Positions 8,563 to 17,148 of a stretch of 64,000 nucleotides of DNA are shown here, in pieces; position 1 is the first letter of the stretch, and each line of letters starts with the position of its first letter. Made by a program: the position numbers and the translations under genes. Below the pieces are notes generated by a model. It was not told the DNA's origin. It saw only the letters and a list, made by a program, of their open reading frames with translations, and searched no databases. This DNA is from an uncultured Lachnospiraceae bacterium. GTDB lineage: Bacteria; Bacillota; Clostridia; Lachnospirales; Lachnospiraceae. Where the stretch lies: the NCBI GenBank assembly GCA_944383765.1, contig CALWQT010000003.1:119627-183626 (forward strand), given 5' to 3'.

Positions 8563-9594
8563 ATGGCATCTAGAAATTACAGAATCGACAATATGAAGGC
8601 AGTTTTGATCATACTGGTGGTCATAGGACATTTTTTGTTGCCGGTATCTTCCACCAGATTTACTACTAACAGTCAGTATCTGATCTATTCTTTTCATATG
8701 CCTGCCTTTGTTTTTCTGTCCGGTTATCTGGCAAAGGGAGTTTATCGGAATGGAAAATTTCGATGGGAGAAAGCATTCCGGCTGGCATGGCTGTACATTC
8801 TGTTTGAAATAGGAGTGCATATTACAGAAGGGCTTTTAGCCGGACATATTGGGTGGAAGATTGATTTTTTCCATGAAAGCGGAGCTCCCTGGTATCTTCT
8901 TGCTTTGCTGCTATGGTATTTCTGTATTCCGATTTGCGCATTTCTGAAAAAATGGAAAGCAATGACGCTGGTACTGGCGGTGGGGCTGGCTGGCGGCTAT
9001 GCGGGGAGATTGGGAGATTTTCTGGCAGCAGACCGTGTGCTGGCATTTGCTCCGTTTTTCTTTGGAGGATATTTCTGCACAGGGGAAGAGATGAAAGCCA
9101 TGTGCGGCGGAACAAAGAGAGGAGTTGCCATTGGAGCAGCCATGGTTGTTGCAGCAGTGATTTTTCTGGGAACGTATGATTATCTGGGGAGATACACTCT
9201 TGCTGTTTACGGGGCTATGTATGATAGGTTCGATCCGGGACTGTATCCGGTTGCCTGGGTAATCCGTCTTGCCAGTTATGGAGTGGCGGCTGTTCTGACC
9301 TGGGGACTGTTGGCTGCTATGCCGGACAGAAAGATTCCTGTGCTCACCACAGTGGGGCAGAGAACTCTCTCCGTATACGTTCTGCACCGCCTGATCAGAG
9401 ATCTGTTTCAGTATGTCAACGGCTACCGTTTTATCAATGTCCATTCAAAGGTCCAGGTACTGCTGATGATGGCAGGCTGTGTGATCCTGACCTTTCTACT
9501 TGCTTCCGGACCGGTGTTCCGGAGTTTTCAGATGATAGGAGATTTGCCGTTTAGACTTTGGAACCGTAAAAAAGCTTATAAAAAAACAGCTTGA
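8563..9594 (+). CDS. Acyltransferase-3 family membrane protein
   Basis: A 343-residue polytopic protein of the acyltransferase 3 family (PF01757), which transfer acyl groups to surface sugars or other envelope molecules. The N-terminus RNYRIDNMKAVLIILVVIGH ends with the conserved histidine of helix 1, and IYSFHMPAFVFLSGYLAKG is the characteristic helix-2 motif. About ten hydrophobic segments follow, and the C-terminus is basic. The start has GGAGGTGCTGATAA upstream. Acceptor and acyl donor cannot be told from the sequence and no glycan cluster is nearby. Confidence 0.85.
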   Translation: MASRNYRIDNMKAVLIILVVIGHFLLPVSSTRFTTNSQYLIYSFHMPAFVFLSGYLAKGVYRNGKFRWEKAFRLAWLYILFEIGVHITEGLLAGHIGWKIDFFHESGAPWYLLALLLWYFCIPICAFLKKWKAMTLVLAVGLAGGYAGRLGDFLAADRVLAFAPFFFGGYFCTGEEMKAMCGGTKRGVAIGAAMVVAAVIFLGTYDYLGRYTLAVYGAMYDRFDPGLYPVAWVIRLASYGVAAVLTWGLLAAMPDRKIPVLTTVGQRTLSVYVLHRLIRDLFQYVNGYRFINVHSKVQVLLMMAGCVILTFLLASGPVFRSFQMIGDLPFRLWNRKKAYKKTA

Positions 9595-9619
9595 AATTCA
9601 AGCTGTTTATTTTTTTTGC
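9578..9619. terminator. Bidirectional terminator between convergent genes
   Basis: AAACAGCTTGAA followed almost at once by TTCAAGCTGTTT, flanked by A-runs on one side and T-runs on the other, so it can end transcription from both sides. It overlaps the end of the acyltransferase gene. Confidence 0.8.
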
Positions 9620-10518
9620 TTTTCTATGGCATCATACAATTCTTTCAGTGCACGGCCGAATTGTCTGGAAGCAGCGGTTGGATTTCGCTGGAGAAGTGTG
9701 CGGCGGCGGTGGGAAAGCTGGTCTGTGAAAGACTGATATTTCAAAGAAAGAGCCTGTCTTCTTTCCAGAAGAGAATCAATTTTTGTATTCTTTAAATCAG
9801 CCAGCTGGTCCATTTTCTGGACCGTTTCCTGTCGATGGTCAGCCAGCCATTGCATGGCATCAGAACGCATCTGCTCCATTCGTCCGGCGGTATCTTCCCG
9901 GTATTCGTCCATTTTCTGAGAGGCTTCAGCTCTCAGTAATGCCAGCTGGACCTGAATATCGTCTAATTCTGCCCGCATCTTGGTCAGATTTTCCAGTACT
10001 TTTCCCAGTTCTAGGGCCGTTCTTACAGACTGTACGGTATCTTCGATAAAGAATACGGAAATAATCGCCACGCCGGCAATATTCCACAATGCAGGAATAG
10101 AGGTGACCATAGCGGCAATGGGTTTGTGGATCACTTCTGTCAGCAGAATCGTAAGAAATCCCCAGGCAATAGAGGAACTGAGACAGATATAACCGTTGAT
10201 ATTAAATTTCTGATCACTGTAATCCCAATATTTCATTTTGAATAAACGTTCCATCGTATATCCGGTCACATATTCCAAGGCAGTGGCGGCAAAGAAACCG
10301 GAAAGATATACCAGAACAATGTGGTCTCGAACAGGGAGGGAGACCCACAGCATCATAACTGCTCCTGTTCCGTAAAGGGGAAGGAGTGGGAGACGTAAAA
10401 AGCCTCGGTTGACAAAATGTCTGGTGCGTATGGATACATAAGTGGATTCGAAAATCCAGCCAAAGAAACAATAGCAATAAAAAAAGGCAAGCCATTGATA
10501 CCAGGTGTAAGTGTACAT
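9607..10518 (-). CDS. CmpB-type (putative ABC transporter type IV, PF06541) membrane protein with coiled-coil tail
   Basis: A 303-residue protein. The first 140 residues have about four to five membrane helices and the motifs FFGWIFESTY, NRGFL and YGTGAV, GRAALEYVTGY-like sequence (here ATALEYVTGYTMERLF) and WDYSDQKFNINGYIC, all typical of the family. Residues about 150-290 are charged and helical, probably a coiled coil, which is often seen in these proteins. The family function is unproven despite the ABC name. I chose ATG 10518 (MYTYTWYQW) because CAAAGGAGTTTCTT lies directly upstream, whereas 10587 has none. It is divergent from the frlB-like gene. Confidence 0.8.
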   Translation of the reverse strand: MYTYTWYQWLAFFYCYCFFGWIFESTYVSIRTRHFVNRGFLRLPLLPLYGTGAVMMLWVSLPVRDHIVLVYLSGFFAATALEYVTGYTMERLFKMKYWDYSDQKFNINGYICLSSSIAWGFLTILLTEVIHKPIAAMVTSIPALWNIAGVAIISVFFIEDTVQSVRTALELGKVLENLTKMRAELDDIQVQLALLRAEASQKMDEYREDTAGRMEQMRSDAMQWLADHRQETVQKMDQLADLKNTKIDSLLERRQALSLKYQSFTDQLSHRRRTLLQRNPTAASRQFGRALKELYDAIEKQKK

Positions 10519-10608
10519 AAGAAACTCCTTTGTAATAAAAGAAAATGGTTTCCAGTCCATCATAGAGGAAGGAAAGAGAGATGTCAATCAAATATATTAA
10601 AATACCTC

Positions 10609-10646
10609 TTTACAAAAAATGTTATATATTGTATTATAACGATATA
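10609..10646 (+). promoter_or_regulatory. Promoter and operator of the frlB-like gene
   Basis: TTTACA (10609-10614), 17 bases, TATTAT (10632-10637). Overlapping the -10 is TATAACGATATA (10635-10646), a near-perfect 12-bp palindrome. The same arrangement, in the same register to the -10 element, recurs before the frlD-like gene at 12639-12650, so both are likely controlled by one repressor, presumably the GntR/HutC protein encoded at 11737-12468. Confidence 0.75.
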
Positions 10647-10680
10647 AAACAATAAATAATGTATTTAAGGAGGATTTGCC

Positions 10681-11694
10681 ATGTACAATTTTGATGTTCC
10701 CCGTTATGAAAAAGTAGTCAGTGACGCTATCGCTCTTCGCCCTCAGATTGAAGCAGCGGTAGATGCAGTGTGTGCGCAGGGGTATTCCAACATTTTCTTT
10801 ATCGGATGCGGAGGTACATATGCTCATTCCCTTCCGATGAAATACTGGATGGATACTACTTCTGAGATTGAGACCCATAGTGTGATAGCAGCAGAATTTA
10901 TGCTTATGGGCCATAAGAGATTTTCTAAAGATTCCGTGTGTGTATTTTCCACCAGAAGCGGAAATACGAAAGAAATCGTACAGGCTGCTAAATTCTGCAA
11001 GGATGCGGGCGCCAGAACGATTGTCTATGTTTCAAATGACAATACGCCGGTTTGTGAATATGCAGACTATAAGTTGTATAGTTTTGCGGAAGATGACTGC
11101 CTGTGTGAAGCAATCTATACGTATATGATCGCTCTTCTTGCCAGATTTAAAAAGAATGCAGGGGAATTTGAGAAGTATGATGAGTTTATGGATCAGTATG
11201 GAAAGATTGTTCCGTATCTGCTGAAAGCAAAGGAACAGTATGAAGACCGTTGTGCGAAGATGGCAGCCGAACATAAGGATACGGATTATCATATGGTGGT
11301 AGGTTCCGGAATGCTTTGGGGAGAAGCATACGATTATGCTATGTGTATTCTGGAAGAGATGCAGTGGATCAAGACAAAGTCAATTCATGCAGCTGAATAT
11401 TTTCATGGTACTCTAGAACTGGTAGAAGATGGTACCAGCATGATCCTGTTTTATGGTGAAGATGAGACCAGACCCCTGATGGACCGTGTAATGGCATTTA
11501 GCAAAAAGATTACTTCTGCTATTAATGTATTTGATACCAAAGAGGTGGAACTTCCGTTTACAGAGCAGGAGTACAGAAAAATTGTGTCACCTATGATTAT
11601 GTATGCTATTACAGAACGGCTCAGCTGCCATCTGGAAAAAGAGAGGAATCATCCGCTGACAACCAGGAGATACTATCGTCAGATGGAGTATTGA
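10681..11694 (+). CDS. frlB: FrlB-like fructosamine 6-phosphate deglycase (SIS domain)
   Basis: Predicted to cleave a 6-phosphorylated Amadori compound such as fructoselysine 6-phosphate into glucose 6-phosphate and the free amine. The 337 residues hold two SIS (sugar isomerase) domains: FIGCGGTYAHS near 38 and FSTRSGNTKEIVQAA near 93 as phosphosugar-binding loops, and AAEYFHGTLELVE near 238, matching the EFRHGPLE region of FrlB. The C-terminus TTRRYYRQMEY closely resembles the RRYYGGLVEY ending I recall for E. coli FrlB. It has its own promoter and is separated from the rest of the locus by the convergent regulator gene, but shares their operator. GlmS- or AgaS-type function is less likely. 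Confidence 0.8.
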   Translation: MYNFDVPRYEKVVSDAIALRPQIEAAVDAVCAQGYSNIFFIGCGGTYAHSLPMKYWMDTTSEIETHSVIAAEFMLMGHKRFSKDSVCVFSTRSGNTKEIVQAAKFCKDAGARTIVYVSNDNTPVCEYADYKLYSFAEDDCLCEAIYTYMIALLARFKKNAGEFEKYDEFMDQYGKIVPYLLKAKEQYEDRCAKMAAEHKDTDYHMVVGSGMLWGEAYDYAMCILEEMQWIKTKSIHAAEYFHGTLELVEDGTSMILFYGEDETRPLMDRVMAFSKKITSAINVFDTKEVELPFTEQEYRKIVSPMIMYAITERLSCHLEKERNHPLTTRRYYRQMEY

Positions 11695-11700
11695 TGGGAA

Positions 11701-11734
11701 AAGAGGAACTTCTGCAATGGCAGAAGTTCCTCTT
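11701..11734. terminator. Bidirectional terminator between frlB-like gene and GntR gene
   Basis: A perfect 14-bp stem AAGAGGAACTTCTG / CAGAAGTTCCTCTT with a six-base loop, ending in T-rich sequence, between two convergent genes. Confidence 0.85.
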
Positions 11735-11736
11735 TG

Positions 11737-12468
11737 TTATGTTTGGGAAGTGAAGCGAATTCGTTCTCCAGCAATATTTTGGGTAATACGAAATAAAGGA
11801 ATATTATTCAAATCAGTAGCAAGTTCCTGACAGTATAAAGTAGGAGCTCCTTTTGGAAGATTTAAGTATTTACTGTGCTCTGAAGTTGCAGTGGAAAGTT
11901 CCACTGTTCGGGAAAGTTTTCGCTGATTTTCAGGATATTTTTGATTAATAAGAGTATATAAAGAATTTTTAGATAAATCAGCATGAAGGATATATTCAAA
12001 TAGATCAAAACGCAAATAAATTCTTTCCAACATAATAGGAACTTTGTCTGCAAACCGGAGACGCTTTACATAAATGATAGAAGAATTATCAGGAATTTTC
12101 AAAAGTTTTGCGATAGCTTCGGTTGCAGGGCGGAGTTCCTGAGTAATCAAAGTGGTTTCAGCAGATAAGTTGTTTAGCTGGCAAGTGATGGTAAAGCTGT
12201 TTTGACCAGTAATATGTTCTTGGATTTTAGTCGGCATTACAAAAGAGCCTTTCCCGGAACGTTTGATAATAAGATTTTCTTCGGTTAAAAGATCCATAGC
12301 TTTTCTGACGGTAATACGGCTAACAGAATACTGCTCAATCAGCTGTGATTCTGTGGGCATTTTTGAACCAGGAGGCAGTTCACCGGACATAATTTTTTGA
12401 TGAAGAATATCATATAGTTGCAGATAAAGCGGAGATGGGCTGTTAAAGTCCAAAATAGTGTTAGACAT
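11737..12468 (-). CDS. GntR/HutC-family transcription regulator (FrlR-like)
   Basis: A 243-residue regulator. The N-terminal winged helix contains SPLYLQLYDILHQKI, LPPGSKMPTESQLIEQYSVSR and ITVRKAMDLLTEENLI, the standard GntR DNA-binding unit; the rest is a UTRA ligand domain with IYVKRLRFADKVPIMLERIYL, which senses small molecules, often sugar phosphates. ATG 12468 was chosen because GAGGTAATTAT precedes it. It lies between frlB and frlD on the opposite strand, so it probably represses both and itself: palindromes sit in all three promoters. The likely inducer is a phosphorylated fructosamine, by analogy with FrlR; this is inference. Confidence 0.85.
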   Translation of the reverse strand: MSNTILDFNSPSPLYLQLYDILHQKIMSGELPPGSKMPTESQLIEQYSVSRITVRKAMDLLTEENLIIKRSGKGSFVMPTKIQEHITGQNSFTITCQLNNLSAETTLITQELRPATEAIAKLLKIPDNSSIIYVKRLRFADKVPIMLERIYLRFDLFEYILHADLSKNSLYTLINQKYPENQRKLSRTVELSTATSEHSKYLNLPKGAPTLYCQELATDLNNIPLFRITQNIAGERIRFTSQT

Positions 12469-12496
12469 ATAATTACCTCTAGTTTCTTTTGTATTA

Positions 12497-12520
12497 TTAT
12501 AATGACTTACGTCATTATAA
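12497..12520. promoter_or_regulatory. Palindromic operator over the GntR gene promoter
   Basis: TTATAATGAC, four bases, GTCATTATAA: a perfect 10-bp inverted repeat. Read on the minus strand, the right arm supplies a TATAAT -10 box with a TTGTTT 17 bases upstream, so binding here would block the regulator's own promoter. The TTATAA ends resemble the operators before frlB and frlD. Confidence 0.65.
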
Positions 12521-12612
12521 CATATTAGAAGACGAAAAACAATGTATTTGTAATAAATGTATAAAAAATGCGATATAAATTGATGAAAAATGTACATTAA
12601 AGCAAAAAACTA

Positions 12613-12650
12613 TTTACAAAAGGTTTTTAAAGTGATAATATAACGTTATA
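12613..12650 (+). promoter_or_regulatory. Promoter and operator of the frlD-ABC-frlC-deoC operon
   Basis: TTTACA (12613-12618), 17 bases, TAATAT (12636-12641), with the perfect palindrome TATAACGTTATA (12639-12650) overlapping the -10. It differs by one base from the operator of the frlB-like gene and has the same spacing. Confidence 0.75.
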
Positions 12651-12690
12651 AGACGATACATGATAAAGGATAAAAAAGGAATGGAAAACT

Positions 12691-13596
12691 ATGATAAAAG
12701 TTTTAGGAATCGGTGACAATGTAGTAGACAAAAATTATACTCTTCAGACCATATACCCAGGGGGGAATAGTTTTAATTTTGCAGTCTTTAGCAGCCGCTT
12801 GGGTCATCAGGCTTCTTACGCGGGAACCATTGCCAATGATTTAATGGCGGACATTATTATGGATACTTTGGCAAAAGAAGGTGTGGATACGTCTAAATGT
12901 CAGTTTGAAAATGGGGAGACAGGAATCTGTGGGATACATCTCAATGAGGGTGATCGGGTGATTGTAGATGAAAATGATGCAGGTGCGGTGAAAAAGTTTC
13001 CATTTCAGATAACAGAAGAACTTTTAAATGGTTATGTGAAACAGTTCGATTTAGTCCATTCCAGTTGTTACAGCTATATAGAAAGTCAGTTAAAAAAAGT
13101 GAAAGATGCTGGAGTCAAGGTGTTATATGACTTTTCCGATGAATGGACAGAGGAAGGCTTAAAAAAGATATGTCCGGATATTAATCTGATATTTTTCTCT
13201 GGTGGGGATCGTTCTTTTGATGAGTTAGAAAAGATATTGAGAAAATGTGTAGATGAATATGGCTGTGAGATGGCAGTAACAACTGCAGGAATAAGAGGGG
13301 CTCTGGTATATAATGGCAGAAAAGTATATCGGAAATTACCCTATAATTTTAAAGAACCGGTGATTGATACTACGGGAGCAGGGGATTCCTGGATTACGGC
13401 TTTTGTTACTACGTATTATGATAATTGGAAACTTTGGAATCATCTACATAAAGGAAATCCTGCACATTTTACTCAGAAAGATAATCAGGAAGATTTTGAA
13501 GACTATTTAATAGAATTTTCTATGTGCACAGGAAATTTATTTGCTAGGCGTAACTGCCTGGAAATGGGGGCAGTTGGAAATGGAGTAACATTTTAA
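12691..13596 (+). CDS. frlD: PfkB-family sugar kinase, FrlD-like (fructoselysine 6-kinase)
   Basis: A 301-residue ribokinase-type enzyme, predicted to phosphorylate an imported Amadori compound at O6. The N-terminal GIGDNVVDKNY and YPGGNSFNFAVFSSRLGH give the substrate-binding GG motif; VIDTTGAGDSWITAFV is the PfkB signature with the catalytic Asp in GAGD. N-terminal wording (GDNVVDxY, YPGGNxxNVAV) is the FrlD pattern. It heads a tightly packed operon with the sugar ABC transporter, FrlC-like epimerase, aldolase and second kinase. Substrate specificity within the fructosamines is not visible from the sequence. Confidence 0.8.
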   Translation: MIKVLGIGDNVVDKNYTLQTIYPGGNSFNFAVFSSRLGHQASYAGTIANDLMADIIMDTLAKEGVDTSKCQFENGETGICGIHLNEGDRVIVDENDAGAVKKFPFQITEELLNGYVKQFDLVHSSCYSYIESQLKKVKDAGVKVLYDFSDEWTEEGLKKICPDINLIFFSGGDRSFDELEKILRKCVDEYGCEMAVTTAGIRGALVYNGRKVYRKLPYNFKEPVIDTTGAGDSWITAFVTTYYDNWKLWNHLHKGNPAHFTQKDNQEDFEDYLIEFSMCTGNLFARRNCLEMGAVGNGVTF

Positions 13597-13616
13597 GAAG
13601 GGAGGAGAAGGTATAG

Positions 13617-15113
13617 ATGGGAGAAGAACAGAAATCCAATGTAATTCTGAAAATGCAGCATATATCTAAGGCATACGGTGGAATAAAGGCCCTGGATGAT
13701 GTGGAACTTGAAGTGAAAAGGGGAGAAATTCTTTGCCTTTTGGGAGAAAATGGAGCTGGAAAATCTACACTTATGAAGATTCTTTCTGGAGTTGTCATTC
13801 CTAATGAAGGTGAGGTTTTTCTTGAGGGCGAAAAAATTAATATTAAGAATCCCAATATTGCGCATGAATATGGGATCAGTACGGTTCACCAGGAACTGAT
13901 TCAATTTCCGGACATGACCATTATGGAAAATATTTATGCAGGCCGTTATCCGAAAAAAAATGGGCTTATTGATTTTAAAGAATTAAGACACCGGACAGAA
14001 GCATTGATGGATGAACTAGGGATTCATTTTGATCCAGGAGAATACGTGAGAAATCTCAGTGTTGCTCAGAGACAGTTGGTAGAGATTATGAAAGCATTGT
14101 CTTTTCATTCTAAAATTATCATTTTTGATGAGCCTACTTCTTCTTTGACTTCTGAAGAAACAAATATCTTGTTTAAAATCATTGCAGATTTGAAGAAAAA
14201 AGGAATTTCCCAGATTTATATCTCGCATAGATTGGAAGATATTTTTGCTATTGGAGATAGAATCTCGGTTTTGAGGGATGGGAAAAATTCCGGTGGTGGA
14301 ATGGTAAAAGATATGGATTCTGACCAGGTAATTGCCCTGATGGTTGGAAGGAATATAGAAAATCAATTCCCTAAAGAACAAACAGAAATAGGGGATGTGA
14401 TTTTGAAGGTAGAGAATATCAATAATAAAAATGTTAAAAATGCATCTTTTGAGTTAAGGAGGGGAGAAGTACTTGGATTCGGCGGATTGGTAGGAGCTGG
14501 AAGATCAGAACTGATGCGGGCTGTTATGGGATTGGACAAGGCGAGCGGGAAAATATATAAAAACGGTCAGGAAATACACAATAACACGCCGACGGATGCA
14601 ATCAGAAATGGTTTTGCTCTGGTACCAGAAGACAGAAAAGATCAAGGACTAGTTTTAATCCTTTCAATTTTACAAAATATTGAAATGAGTTCCTTAAAAC
14701 GGTTGAGTAAGCTTGGTTTTATGAACAAAGGGCAGGAAAAAGAGTGTGCAGATGAATACATAAAAGTGCTTCAGATTAAAACTTCCAGTAAAGGACAAAG
14801 TGCAGGTTCTTTAAGTGGAGGAAATCAGCAAAAAGTAGTCATAGCTAAATGTTTGGCAACTAATCCTGAAATACTGATCCTGGATGAACCAACAAGAGGA
14901 ATTGATGTGGGTTCTAAGACTGAGATTTATAAAATTATTAATGACCTGGCTAAAAAAGGAGTGGCTATTATTGTTATCTCTTCAGAACTTCCGGAACTGC
15001 TGAATATCAGTGACAGAATCATAGTTATGAGGGAAGGAGTTATCACTGGAGAAATGAAAGGCATAGAAGCAAAAGAAGAAACTGTTATGAAACTGGCGAC
15101 TAAGGGGGCGTAA
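13617..15113 (+). CDS. CUT2-type sugar ABC transporter, double ATPase subunit
   Basis: A 498-residue RbsA/MglA-type protein with two nucleotide-binding halves that powers uptake of a sugar-like compound. First half: GENGAGKSTLM (Walker A), VAQRQLVEIMKAL (signature), IIFDEPTSSLT (Walker B). Second half: the degenerate Walker A GLVGAGRSELM normal for this family, then SLSGGNQQKVVIAKCL and LILDEPTRGIDVG. It starts 20 bases after the kinase and two bases before the permease. It is a paralogue of the LsrA protein in the other island; the substrate is inferred from the operon to be a fructosamine or related glycated compound. Confidence 0.9.
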   Translation: MGEEQKSNVILKMQHISKAYGGIKALDDVELEVKRGEILCLLGENGAGKSTLMKILSGVVIPNEGEVFLEGEKINIKNPNIAHEYGISTVHQELIQFPDMTIMENIYAGRYPKKNGLIDFKELRHRTEALMDELGIHFDPGEYVRNLSVAQRQLVEIMKALSFHSKIIIFDEPTSSLTSEETNILFKIIADLKKKGISQIYISHRLEDIFAIGDRISVLRDGKNSGGGMVKDMDSDQVIALMVGRNIENQFPKEQTEIGDVILKVENINNKNVKNASFELRRGEVLGFGGLVGAGRSELMRAVMGLDKASGKIYKNGQEIHNNTPTDAIRNGFALVPEDRKDQGLVLILSILQNIEMSSLKRLSKLGFMNKGQEKECADEYIKVLQIKTSSKGQSAGSLSGGNQQKVVIAKCLATNPEILILDEPTRGIDVGSKTEIYKIINDLAKKGVAIIVISSELPELLNISDRIIVMREGVITGEMKGIEAKEETVMKLATKGA

Positions 15114-15115
15114 CT

Positions 15116-16084
15116 ATGAATTTAAAAAAATCTAAATTAGCAGCAATTACAAAAAATACTCAGTTCAGCTCGTATTCAGGAATCATTCTGGTGATCATAG
15201 TAGTCTGTATTTTTATGACGTTCCGAAGTGACAATTTCATGACTCCCAATAATATTCTGAACATTTTAAGGCAGATTTCTGTTTATGGGATTTTAGCTTG
15301 TGGTATGGCTTTTGCTATGATGACAGGAGGTATTGACTTAACGGTAGGATCTATAGCAGGCGTTTCAGGAGCAATTACAGCATTGTTAGTAACAGAGACT
15401 TCTGTCGGTTTAGTGCCAGCAATTCTGATAAGCTTAGTTGCAGGCGCTTTCATGGGCTGGATCTCAGGCTTCATTATTTCCAAATCTGGAATTCCTCCAT
15501 TTATTATGACACTGGGAATGCAGATTACATTAAGGGGAGTATGTTACCTGATTTGTGACGGAAAGCCTATTGGAAATTTACCAGAGAGTATGACATATTT
15601 AGGCCTTGGAGATATCTTAAATATTCCAGTTCCGATTTACTTTATGGTAGGTACCTTTATTATCGTTGGGATTATTCTTGCAAAAACATCCTTTGGGCGT
15701 TCGGTATATGCTACAGGAGGTAATTATCAGGCAGCTTTCCACTCAGGCATCAATGCAAAAAGAGTTATCATGATGGCTTATGTGATCAGCGGAATTTGTG
15801 CAGCATTAGCCGGTGTCATATTAGCAGCAAGAAATGCATCTGCTCAGCCTACTGGAGGAAATACGTTTGAAACGGAAGCTATCGCAGCCTGTGCTATGGG
15901 TGGTGTTTCTTTCAGCGGCGGTAAGGGTGCAGTAATGGGAATCTTTTTTGGCGCATTACTTATGGGAATTATCAATAATGCCATGAACCTGATGTATATT
16001 AGTTCTTATTGGCAGCAGGTAGTGAAAGGTGTGATCATTGTTCTTTCCGTATTGTATTCTATTTATAACAGCAGAACGAAATAA
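15116..16084 (+). CDS. CUT2-type sugar ABC transporter permease
   Basis: A 322-residue RbsC-type inner-membrane subunit with 8-10 helices. Typical markers are GMAFAMMTGGIDLTVGSIAG in the first third, SGIPPFIMTLGM, the EAA-like loop GRSVYATGGNYQAAFHSGI, and the C-terminal ACAMGGVSFSGGKGAVMG. A single permease gene means the channel would be a homodimer, in contrast to the two permeases in the lsr operon. It begins two bases after the ATPase stop, indicating translational coupling. Confidence 0.9.
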   Translation: MNLKKSKLAAITKNTQFSSYSGIILVIIVVCIFMTFRSDNFMTPNNILNILRQISVYGILACGMAFAMMTGGIDLTVGSIAGVSGAITALLVTETSVGLVPAILISLVAGAFMGWISGFIISKSGIPPFIMTLGMQITLRGVCYLICDGKPIGNLPESMTYLGLGDILNIPVPIYFMVGTFIIVGIILAKTSFGRSVYATGGNYQAAFHSGINAKRVIMMAYVISGICAALAGVILAARNASAQPTGGNTFETEAIAACAMGGVSFSGGKGAVMGIFFGALLMGIINNAMNLMYISSYWQQVVKGVIIVLSVLYSIYNSRTK

Positions 16085-16125
16085 AAAAGCGCCCTATGAA
16101 GGGTATAAATAAAAGGAGGTATTTT

Positions 16126-17145
16126 ATGAAAAAAAGAATGGTGAGTATTGCGGCATTGATGGCATTGGCAATGGTAATGGCTGGTTGTAGCGGAGGAAAG
16201 GAAACAGCTGAAACACAACAGGCAGAGGCAGGCGGTGAAACTACAACAGAAGCAGCTGGGGAAACTTCAGCAGAGGCATCAGGAGAAGAGAAGACAATAG
16301 CGGTTGTTACCTATTCGTTAGCAGAGGAATTTGGTGTAGATGTGGTAAAGGGAGCTACAGCGAAAGCGGAAGAACTGGGAGGAATCAATATCGTATATCC
16401 GGATGCGGCTGGTGATATGCAGAAGAGTATTGCGATTGTAGAAGACCTGACTACTCAGGGAGTAGATGCTATTTGTATTGCGCCTGTAGATGCAGATGCT
16501 ATCATACCTTATATTGATAAAGCAAGAGAAGCAGGAATTGTGGTAGTAAACTGGGATATTGAAACACAGGCAGAAGTGGATGCAAAAGTTCTGACAGATA
16601 ACTTTGAAGGCGGAGCCATGGGTGCTGATTATCTGGTTGAAAAGATGGGTAAGGAAGGAACCGTTCTGATTGTAGATGATCTGGAATCTGTAACTTCTAC
16701 TTATGAGAGAAATAAAGGATTTGAAGATCGGTTAAAAGAAATCGCACCAGATGTTAAAGTAATTCGTCAGTTATCAAGTGGTACAAGAGATACTCACAGG
16801 AGTACGGTTGAAAACATGCTTCAGGCATATCCAGAAATTACCGGTATTTTCTGTCCGGATGGAGACAGAACGTTAGGAGCTTATATTGCTTGTCAGGCAA
16901 ATAACAGACAGGATGTTTTGATTGCAGGATATGATGCAACTCCGGAACAGCTGGAAATTATGCTGGCAGATGGACCGGAATGCAATATGATCTGTGCGAC
17001 TGCTCTTCATCCGGACCGCTTAGGCGCTCTGTCTGTGGAACTTGCAGATAAAATTTTAAAAGGTGAAGAAGTAGAGCCTGTTACTTATTCAGAAATAGAT
17101 CTGATGAAAGCGACGGAAGCTGAGAAGTGGGTTACTGAGGAGTAA
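16126..17145 (+). CDS. Sugar-binding lipoprotein of CUT2 ABC transporter (RbsB-like)
   Basis: A 339-residue extracellular binding protein. It has a lipoprotein signal with the lipobox MAGC (Cys near 21), then a low-complexity E/T/A linker to about residue 58 and a periplasmic-binding-protein type I domain: AVVTYSLAEEFGVDVVKGA, DLTTQGVDAICIAPVDADAI, VVVNWDIE, and GIFCPDGDRTLGAYIACQ. ATG 16126 follows AAAAGGAGGTATTTT; an upstream in-frame ATG at 16096 has no such site. Its residues do not match the AI-2 set of the LsrB found later in the window, so it binds something else, presumably the glycated amine. Confidence 0.9.
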   Translation: MKKRMVSIAALMALAMVMAGCSGGKETAETQQAEAGGETTTEAAGETSAEASGEEKTIAVVTYSLAEEFGVDVVKGATAKAEELGGINIVYPDAAGDMQKSIAIVEDLTTQGVDAICIAPVDADAIIPYIDKAREAGIVVVNWDIETQAEVDAKVLTDNFEGGAMGADYLVEKMGKEGTVLIVDDLESVTSTYERNKGFEDRLKEIAPDVKVIRQLSSGTRDTHRSTVENMLQAYPEITGIFCPDGDRTLGAYIACQANNRQDVLIAGYDATPEQLEIMLADGPECNMICATALHPDRLGALSVELADKILKGEEVEPVTYSEIDLMKATEAEKWVTEE

Positions 17146-17148
17146 AGA

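Noticed and set aside
16126..17145. Second AI-2 receptor
   Set aside because: Same fold class as LsrB, but the Lys, Asp-Asp-Gln and Pro contact residues are not matched and its operon has no LsrK or LsrF.
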